Source: Cupriavidus respiraculi (GTDB taxonomy: Bacteria; Pseudomonadota; Gammaproteobacteria; Burkholderiales; Burkholderiaceae). Taken from it: a stretch of DNA of 64,000 bases. Numbering within the stretch: the stretch's first letter is position 1; every line of letters starts with the position of its first letter. Positions 58,039 to 64,000 of the stretch are shown here, piece after piece. The notes beneath the pieces were generated by a model. That model was not told where the DNA came from. It was given only the letters and a program-made list of their open reading frames with translations, and made no database searches. The position numbers and the translations under genes were made by a program. The DNA lies in contig NZ_CAJZAH010000010.1 in NCBI RefSeq assembly GCF_914271545.1, forward strand, positions 62,001 to 126,000. Direction: 5' to 3'.

Positions 58039-61008
58039 ATGATCAATCTGACACCGATCTCCGGGAATAACGAGCGGGCCGCTGCGCGGTATTTCTCCGA
58101 GGCGGACGACTACTACCTGGAGGAAGCGTGCGGGGAGTGGCACGGCAAGGGGGCTGGCGCGCTCGGCCTTGCCGGTGCGGTGGAGCGGGAAGCGTTTGCG
58201 CGGCTGCTGGCGGGGCACCTGCCCGACGGCTCGCGGATCCAGACGTCGTTCGATGCCAGCGCGGGAAAGAAGCGGATGGCGCTGGATATCACGTTGTCGG
58301 CGCCCAAGTCGGTGTCAATGCAGGCGCTGGTTGCGGGGGATGCCGCGGTGGTTGCGGCGCACGATCGCGCGGTCGCGGCGGTGCTAGAGCGCGTGGAGCA
58401 GCTGGCGCAGGCGAGAAGGAAGGAGCGCGGCAAAAGCTATCGTGAGCGGACCGGCAATGTGGTGATCGCCACGTTTCGACATGAGATGAGCCGGGCCAAG
58501 GATCCGCAGTTGCACACTCATGCGGTGGTGCTGAACATGACGCAGCGCGCCGACGGCGCATGGCGGGCACTGTCGAACGAGGAGATTTTCAGGGCGAAGA
58601 AGGCGCTGGACGGGATCTACCAGGCGGAGCTCGCCCACGGTCTGCAGCAGCTTGGCTATCGGATCCGGGTGGTCGATGACCGGGGCAACTTCGAGTTGGC
58701 GCATATCACGCGGGACCAGATCGAGGCGTTCTCGGCGCGCAGCGCCAGAATCGAGCAGGCGCTGGCGGAACGGGGCAAGACGCGCGCGAGCGCCAGCACG
58801 CGGGAGAAGCAGGCGATTGCGCTGTCCACGCGGCCGCGCAAGGCGGCGGGCGATCGGGAGGCCGTCAAGGCGTACTGGCGCGAGGCCAGCCACGAGCTGG
58901 GCATTGTGTATGGGGAAGGGCGGGACGGGGCGGTGGTCGGCAGCGTCGCTGCGCGCGTCAGGGAAGCCGAGTTGGAGAGGGCCGGCTCGGGCAGTGCGGC
59001 CGCCGCCCGACACGGGGTCCCTGCCCACTTGCCGCCGGGGCCGCCGGAGCCGACGCTGGCTTATCGGGTCGTCCGATACGCCGTGCGGCATCTGACGGAG
59101 CGGGAGGCGGTGGTCGGCGAGGCCGAGCTGTTCGCCGTGGCGTTGCGGCGAGCCGTCGGGCGGACTGGGGCGGAGGCCGTGCGCGCCGAGATCGAGCGGT
59201 GGATCGAGAAGGGTGCGCTCATCGAGGGCCCGCCCACCTTCACTATTGCTGGCGACAAGGACAGTCCCAAGCTGACGCAGGCAGGCTGGATTGCGTTTCT
59301 GAAGGAGCGGTATGGCAGGTCGGCGCCAAGCGCTGCGTCGTTTGTGAGTGGAGCGATCGCAAAAGGGTCGCTGGTGCGGCAGGAGCGGCGTTTAACGACG
59401 CCGCACGCGCTCAAGCGCGAGAAGGCGATCCTGGCCATGGAGCGTGATGGGCGCGGCAAGCTGGAGCCGCTGGTGGATAGGGCGACCCTGGCGGCCGCAT
59501 TGGCCACGGGGACGCTCGGGGCGGAGCAGCGCATGGCGGTCCAGACGATGATCGGCTCGCAGGATCGCTTTGTGGGGATCCAGGGGGATGCCGGTACTGG
59601 GAAGACCTATGCCGTGACGCAGGCGGTGGCTTTGATACGGCATGCGACACAGGTCCGGCAGGCATACCGGGCGATCGCCGTGGCGCCGTACCGCTCGCAG
59701 GTTGCGGCGCTGAAGAAGGAAGGGATGGAGGCCCAGACGCTGGCGAGCTTCCTGAGGTCCGGACATCGTGCGATCGATCCGCGAACGGTGGTCGTCCTGG
59801 ACGAGGCCGGCGTGGTCGGCGCCCGGCAGTTGGAGCAGGCCATGCGTCTGGTCGAGCGGGCCGGGGCCCGCATGGTGATGATCGGCGACCCCAAGCAGTT
59901 GGGCGCGATCGAGGCGGGTAAGCCGTTCGCCCAGTTGCAGGGCGCTGGCATGCGCACCGCGCGGATCAGCGAGATTCAGCGGCAGGCCGATCCGGAGCTC
60001 AGGCGCGCGGTGGAGCGGGCGGCCGCGGGTGAGCCAGGCCGATCGCTCCATCACCTTAGGGAGATTCGCGAATATGCGGATGCGACCGCGCGTCACAGCG
60101 CAATCGCTCGGGACTATGTCAGCCTGCAGGAAGAGCTGCGCCAGGCGACCATAATTGTCGCTGGTACCAATGCGGCCCGGCGCGAGCTCAATGAGCTGGT
60201 CCGCGCATCGCTGGGGCTGGCCGGGAAGGGCTGCACCTTCGAGACGCTGACCCGTGTCGATATGACTGCGGCCCAGCGGAGTAGCGCTGTCAGCTACCAG
60301 GCGGGGATGGTGGTGCAGCCCGAGCGTAACTATCCCGCTCAGGGATTGGTTCGCGGCGAGCTCTATCGCGTTCGGGAGGCGCTGGACGGGAACCGACTGA
60401 ACGTAGTGTGCCCCGATGGAAGTGCGGCGACCCTTGACCCCCGTAAGCTCAAGCAGGTCAGCGTCTATCGGCTTGAGAAGAGCGAGCTATCCGTAGGTGA
60501 CATCGTGCGGATCAACAGGAACGATGCCCAAAACGGTCTGACGCTCGGGGACAGGCGACGCGTCATCGGTGTGGAGGGGGGCGTTGTTTTGCTTGGAACG
60601 ATAGATGGCGCCGGAGAAGACCGCCGCGCAATGCGACTATCGGCAGCGAAGCCGTTGCACCTGGAGCACGCCTATGCGACGACTGTGCACAGTGCGCAAG
60701 GCATTACCTGTGATCGGGTTCTGATTGCTTTGGACACCAGAAGCCGGACGACATCGTTCAACCTGTACTACGTGGCGATCAGCCGGGCACGACATGAGGC
60801 TCGCATCTATACGGATTCACGCGATCAGCTGCCTCGCGCCATTGCCGCGGAGATGGAGAAGCGAGCGGCGCTTGACTTACGCCCTCCGATCGGTGGGAAA
60901 AGCGGTTTCGCCAGGGGCATGGGAAAAACGGCGTTAGGCCATGGGATGCGACCCTTGACGGAGCCGCGGGTGAACCCGTTGGAGTTGGGATACCGCTTTG
61001 AGAGGTGA
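58039..61008 (+). CDS. MobF (TrwC/TraI-like) relaxase-helicase
   Basis: 989 residues from MINLTPISGNNE; an ATG two codons earlier (58033) is possible. With this start, Tyr18 and Tyr26 fall exactly where TrwC of R388 has its two catalytic tyrosines. LHTHAVVLN with FRHEM supplies the metal-binding His triad (148, 159, 161), and Asp83 matches the TrwC Asp. The C-terminal SF1B helicase has FVGIQGDAGTGKTYAV (about 510-525), VVLDEAGVVGARQLEQAM, MIGDPKQLGAIEAG, YATTVHSAQGITCDRVLI and LYYVAISRARHEARIYT. It nicks oriT, stays bound to the 5' end, is exported and unwinds the strand. Its presence after the coupling protein shows the plasmid is self-transmissible. Confidence 0.95.
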   Translation: MINLTPISGNNERAAARYFSEADDYYLEEACGEWHGKGAGALGLAGAVEREAFARLLAGHLPDGSRIQTSFDASAGKKRMALDITLSAPKSVSMQALVAGDAAVVAAHDRAVAAVLERVEQLAQARRKERGKSYRERTGNVVIATFRHEMSRAKDPQLHTHAVVLNMTQRADGAWRALSNEEIFRAKKALDGIYQAELAHGLQQLGYRIRVVDDRGNFELAHITRDQIEAFSARSARIEQALAERGKTRASASTREKQAIALSTRPRKAAGDREAVKAYWREASHELGIVYGEGRDGAVVGSVAARVREAELERAGSGSAAAARHGVPAHLPPGPPEPTLAYRVVRYAVRHLTEREAVVGEAELFAVALRRAVGRTGAEAVRAEIERWIEKGALIEGPPTFTIAGDKDSPKLTQAGWIAFLKERYGRSAPSAASFVSGAIAKGSLVRQERRLTTPHALKREKAILAMERDGRGKLEPLVDRATLAAALATGTLGAEQRMAVQTMIGSQDRFVGIQGDAGTGKTYAVTQAVALIRHATQVRQAYRAIAVAPYRSQVAALKKEGMEAQTLASFLRSGHRAIDPRTVVVLDEAGVVGARQLEQAMRLVERAGARMVMIGDPKQLGAIEAGKPFAQLQGAGMRTARISEIQRQADPELRRAVERAAAGEPGRSLHHLREIREYADATARHSAIARDYVSLQEELRQATIIVAGTNAARRELNELVRASLGLAGKGCTFETLTRVDMTAAQRSSAVSYQAGMVVQPERNYPAQGLVRGELYRVREALDGNRLNVVCPDGSAATLDPRKLKQVSVYRLEKSELSVGDIVRINRNDAQNGLTLGDRRRVIGVEGGVVLLGTIDGAGEDRRAMRLSAAKPLHLEHAYATTVHSAQGITCDRVLIALDTRSRTTSFNLYYVAISRARHEARIYTDSRDQLPRAIAAEMEKRAALDLRPPIGGKSGFARGMGKTALGHGMRPLTEPRVNPLELGYRFER

Positions 61009-61534
61009 CGGCTGTTGCCATGTGCTAGTGCCTTTAGGGGCAGACCGCCTCCCATGGTTCATGGAGACGGGGGTAGAGTCGTTAGCCGGCTATCGGGTCC
61101 GATGTGCTTCTCCCCCTCTTCAGAAGGGTTCAGGTTTGCAGCGGCCAGCCGTTCTTTGGAGCGTGATGGTCAGCGGCCGGCGAGCTCAGATGCTCACCGA
61201 GAAGCAAGATGCAGCAAACTCGCGGACCCTATGGCGCGATAGCGATCGAGGTGGCCGACGCGGTGGGACGACAGCCGATGGAGCTTCCGGAAGGCTGAGG
61301 GTCGTTTCACGACGCGCTTCGATTGTCTTGGCGCCGCCGCCGATCCTTCATGGGCGGCGCTTACGGATGTGTCTGCCAGGGCTGAGGAGCTGGCAAATGT
61401 CGGACGGGGCCTCGCCACGAGCTCACCCTAGCGGTATGCGTGCAGATGCGTGCGGGCCATACTTCATCGCCACGCCGATCGCGATGAGCCAGCGATGCGC
61501 CCGCCGGGCTTACCGCCGGGTCTGCCCTACAACG
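61009..61534. other. 526-bp stretch downstream of the relaxase, no supported gene
   Basis: An extended frame here joins the small gene at 61535 but lacks any motif or ribosome-binding site. One hairpin, GCGCCGCC (61331-61338) with GGCGGCGC (61353-61360), has no T-run. No clear oriT features were seen. Confidence 0.4.
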
Positions 61535-61726
61535 ATGAAACGCAGATTCCTCGCAATCCTTCTCTCCCTACTACCGATCCTCTCCCAGGCTCAAGGCCTG
61601 ACGATGCCAAGTATTAATGAAGCGCCCAGTCCGAACTGGAAGGTGAAAGACAGCGCATTCGCCACGACCGTGTTCGATCGGTTTGACTTCGACGCGGAAG
61701 CGCGAAGGCATTTCGCAGGCAAATGA
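61535..61726 (+). CDS. Small secreted protein
   Basis: 63 residues. A clear signal peptide (MKRRFLAILLSLLPILSQAQ, cut after AQ) is followed by about 43 residues (LTMPSINEAPSPNWKVKDSA; TTVFDRFDFDAEARRHFAGK). It is coupled to the next gene by a 4-bp ATGA overlap. The role is unknown; it may be a periplasmic accessory of transfer. Confidence 0.55.
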   Translation: MKRRFLAILLSLLPILSQAQGLTMPSINEAPSPNWKVKDSAFATTVFDRFDFDAEARRHFAGK

Positions 61727-62082
61727 AAATGCGAATGTTTGCGATTCTGCAGAGCGAATGCGGGGTTCCCGCGAGCGAACTAGCTTCATGGCCTTACAAG
61801 CTCTTCGGGACAGGCGAATTCGACGAGCCGGCAAACCGGCTTGTGGACGGGACGCGTGCGGTCGCGAATGCCCGGGTCATCTCGGCCGTGATGCGGCTCG
61901 ATCCGCTCGAGCAGGGTCAGAAGGCCGATCTCGTCTCCCTTCCGTCGACACCGATGGCGAACACTGTCGTGGCCACGTGGTTGCTCTCGTCGTATGAGTA
62001 TCAGCCAATCCACGACAAGGTGTTTCCCGCGCTGGCGAAGGGGTATCTGCTGTCAAGGGGACTGTGCCATGCCGCTCAATAG
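61723..62082 (+). CDS. Hypothetical protein
   Basis: 119 residues (MKMRMFAILQSECGVPASEL; WPYKLFGTGEFDEPANRLVD; VISAVMRLDPLEQGQKADLV). No signal peptide or membrane helix. It overlaps the preceding gene by 4 bp and the following lipoprotein gene by 14 bp, so the three form one operon. No family is recognised. Confidence 0.55.
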   Translation: MKMRMFAILQSECGVPASELASWPYKLFGTGEFDEPANRLVDGTRAVANARVISAVMRLDPLEQGQKADLVSLPSTPMANTVVATWLLSSYEYQPIHDKVFPALAKGYLLSRGLCHAAQ

Positions 62083-62809
62083 CACGTTGTCCCCGCGCAC
62101 GCCAGGCCATCCTACGTCGCCGCCGGGATCCTTCCGTCCTGTTCGACTCCTATGCGCAGCCGTGGCATTCCTGCTTGGTGGTTGCAGCGTGCTCGTGGCG
62201 GGAACCATGACGTTGGCCAACGGGCTTGACCAATCGACGACCCAGAGTACGGTATCGGCATTGCGCGCGGAACAGGTAAGGGATATCAAGGCACTGCAAG
62301 CGGCCGGCGACCCGATGGGGGACTACTTTTTCGCGTTGGCAAATGCCGAAGGGTGGATTGGTGAAGGTCGAGTCGCCGATCCACTCGTGATCATGGATAT
62401 GTACAGCCGCGCGGCGGATAGAGGTTCCAGCGACGCGATGATTGCGCTTGGCTTGATGCTGTTCGACGGACGCGGCGCGCCGCAGTACACGAAAGGTGTC
62501 TATCTACCGCGCGAGAAGCAGGACTGGAAGCGAGGTCTGGAGCTGGTAGAACGGGGGATGAGGCACCGGTGCTCTTATGCACAACCCCTTTACAGTGCGA
62601 CTACCTCGCCAGGCCGGCGATGCGTCGTATATCGATCGCCTGCCGAATGGATATGGCCGGATTTCCGAGATGGGCGGTACAAGGGCGACAAGATCAACGG
62701 CTATGTCCCTATCATCGAGAAGAACAAAACCCTCGAAGATGAATGGCGAGACCGTGATGTGATGTGCAAGATATCCCGGGAGGTAAGGCAGACGGAGCGC
62801 GGATGCTAG
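62069..62809 (+). CDS. Sel1-like-repeat lipoprotein
   Basis: 246 residues. A hydrophobic segment at 27-38 ends in a lipobox (LLCAAVAFLLGGC, Cys at about 39), so it is probably a lipoprotein with a long polar start; a later start is possible. Residues about 85-180 resemble Sel1/TPR-like helices (GDPMGDYFFALANAEGWIGE; YSRAADRGSSDAMIALGLML; WKRGLELVERGMRHRCSYAQ). Such repeats bind partner proteins. It is the last gene of a three-gene run after the relaxase. Confidence 0.6.
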   Translation: MPLNSTLSPRTPGHPTSPPGSFRPVRLLCAAVAFLLGGCSVLVAGTMTLANGLDQSTTQSTVSALRAEQVRDIKALQAAGDPMGDYFFALANAEGWIGEGRVADPLVIMDMYSRAADRGSSDAMIALGLMLFDGRGAPQYTKGVYLPREKQDWKRGLELVERGMRHRCSYAQPLYSATTSPGRRCVVYRSPAEWIWPDFRDGRYKGDKINGYVPIIEKNKTLEDEWRDRDVMCKISREVRQTERGC

Positions 62810-63273
62810 CGGAGAGCAAGCGAAAGACTTCGTCCCTCGGGGGCGATGCCACCGTTGGCGGGAGCGACGTGGGCTTTTGCTCTTGGCGACTGCGTTATCT
62901 GCCGACGGTCCCGTTGCTGAGTTTCGGTCTACAGACGATGGTTCTCAACGCGCAGCCGTCATTCCAGGTTGGCTTCTGAATGACTGCTGTCGACCCATTA
63001 CGGCCGTTGGGCGAGGCAGTTTGATCGGCTGCAATGCAGCGATAGCGGACGTTGGTCGGTCCACGCACGCCCCACGAGCGCGCCTCGGTTTCTTCAGCGA
63101 GATTCCGGGGGGCATACAAACGCGCGCGCGGCATGCACCGTGGCAGCAACAGGCGGTAGCGCGCGCATGTCTCAACGACACTACATCGTTTGATCGCGCA
63201 GGAATTTTTTCGCTCGAGCGAATCACACTTTCTGTTACAACTCTAATCCGATGAACAACGGGCCCGAGAACCC
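62810..63273. other. 464-bp intergenic region before the glycosyltransferase
   Basis: No gene is supported. Near the right end there is a T-run followed by the palindrome at 63209-63222 and AT-rich DNA, which is the most likely promoter area of the next gene. Confidence 0.45.
63209..63222. promoter_or_regulatory. Perfect 14-bp palindrome upstream of the glycosyltransferase
   Basis: TTCGCTCGAGCGAA reads the same on both strands and lies about 50 bp before the start, inside an AT-rich stretch. It is a candidate operator. Confidence 0.5.
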
Positions 63274-64000
63274 ATGCACCTCGAAGACGACAGCCCCAGC
63301 CATCACCTGCAACGATCAGACTTCATTCGACGGCTTGTTCAAGCACCACCACCATCAACGGCCCCGGACAACCAGGGACCATCAATTCCCAGGCGAATCG
63401 TGCAGTACTGGCATGACTTGCAGGCGCTGCCTGCTGACGTGCTGGAGTGCATGGATTCTTGGTCGAGGTGGGGATCACGCGGATTCGAATACCGTATCTT
63501 CGATGCGCGCAGCGCGGCTCGCTTCATTGAACAATCGCTGGGAAGGGAGCATCTGCGGGCGTTCATGCGCTGCTACCACCCCGCGATGCAGGCAGACTAC
63601 TTCCGATTGTGCTATCTCGTCATCAATGGAGGAATGTACGTCGATGCCGATGACGTGTGCATCGCCAAGGACATCTCGGAGCTGTTCGTCGGGAACGGCG
63701 TTAAGGTTCAGCCACTTTGCTACGACATCGCTGCGGACTCCATGGTTCAGTGCGAGGTCTTCCTGCAAGCGGGAACCAACCGGGACGGGTTGATTTTCTA
63801 CGTCAATAACAACCCGTTGATCGCTTGCGAGGGAGACCCCATCATCAGTCGAGCACTTGAGCGTGCAACCCTGCGCTTGAACTTCGCAGCCGAGGGTGAG
63901 CTGCTGGAGATTCAATCAACTACCGGCCCGGGCAACCTGTCGCGCATCATCTTCGAGATGTGCGCGCAATGCCTTGATGAGCACCGGCTGACCGTACTCC
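63274..64000 (+). CDS. OCH1-like (DXD-motif) glycosyltransferase, 3' end cut by the window
   Basis: The frame is open from the ATG at 63274 to the right edge (242 residues). It has the pattern of the Gly_transf_sug/OCH1 family: SIPRRIVQYWHDLQALPADV, then SWSRWGSRGFEYRIFDARSA, and the conserved HPAMQADYFRLCYLVINGG followed by MYVDADDVC, whose DAD is the nucleotide-sugar-binding DXD. Later parts resemble the family as well (LIFYVNNNPLIACEGDPII). It should transfer a sugar to a polysaccharide, lipid or protein acceptor. It is on the plus strand after a 464-bp gap, so it is not part of the transfer operon. A shorter 180-residue frame overlaps out of phase and lacks motifs. Confidence 0.82.
   Translation, partial: MHLEDDSPSHHLQRSDFIRRLVQAPPPSTAPDNQGPSIPRRIVQYWHDLQALPADVLECMDSWSRWGSRGFEYRIFDARSAARFIEQSLGREHLRAFMRCYHPAMQADYFRLCYLVINGGMYVDADDVCIAKDISELFVGNGVKVQPLCYDIAADSMVQCEVFLQAGTNRDGLIFYVNNNPLIACEGDPIISRALERATLRLNFAAEGELLEIQSTTGPGNLSRIIFEMCAQCLDEHRLTVL

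Overview
The window looks like part of a conjugative, iteron-controlled plasmid of a high-G+C betaproteobacterium, most likely Burkholderiales (Cupriavidus/Ralstonia-like). This host call rests on gene style and family recognition, not on a database match. Both ends of the window cut through genes.

Layout. (1) 1-6452: a CzcC/CnrC-type metal-efflux outer-membrane gene cut by the left edge, then leftward small accessory genes: a septoil-knot protein, two proteins with uracil-DNA-glycosylase-like motifs, a membrane-anchored coiled-coil protein, a cREC-type receiver protein and three unknowns. (2) 7112-13140: a two-gene AddB-like nuclease / AddA-like helicase-nuclease pair. (3) 13571-15835: parA-parB partition genes closed by a strong intrinsic terminator. 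(4) 17011-30523: a defence island. It holds a WYL-domain regulator, an unknown leftward gene, a 5'-nucleotidase, a MUG113/GIY-YIG-like protein, a complete type I Zorya system (zorA-zorB-zorC-zorD) and a convergent NERD-helicase gene. (5) 30728-33361: the replicon. A leftward Rep initiator gene faces about 1.2 kb of origin DNA with at least 14 copies of a 20-bp iteron in both orientations. An inverted repeat of the iteron core overlaps the likely rep promoter. (6) 33620-35305: a DUF1016/YhcG-type nuclease, a frameshifted VapC-like remnant and a small unknown gene. (7) 35669-40449: a periplasmic cysteine-free molybdopterin-domain protein, a hybrid sensor kinase, a FolM-like reductase, an unknown, and a divergent BetR-receiver regulator. 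(8) 40841-55158: a YadA-like trimeric autotransporter and an OmpA-family protein run directly into a VirB-type type IV secretion operon in the order B2-B3-B4-B5-lipoprotein-unknown-B6-B8-B9-B10-B11-B1-TrbM-like. (9) 55226-61008: StbB- and StbC-like genes, the VirD4/TrwB coupling protein and a MobF (TrwC-like) relaxase. (10) 61535-64000: three small envelope or unknown genes and a 3'-truncated OCH1-like glycosyltransferase.

How it works together. Rep, iterons and ParAB maintain the element. The T4SS, coupling protein and relaxase move it. The adhesin and OmpA protein probably help hold mating cells together. The sensor kinase and BetR-receiver protein are placed to control them, though this is inference. 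Zorya, the NERD helicase and perhaps the AddAB-like pair would protect host and plasmid from phage or competing DNA. By eye the transfer region is richer in G+C than the defence and replicon regions, which fits a mosaic origin.
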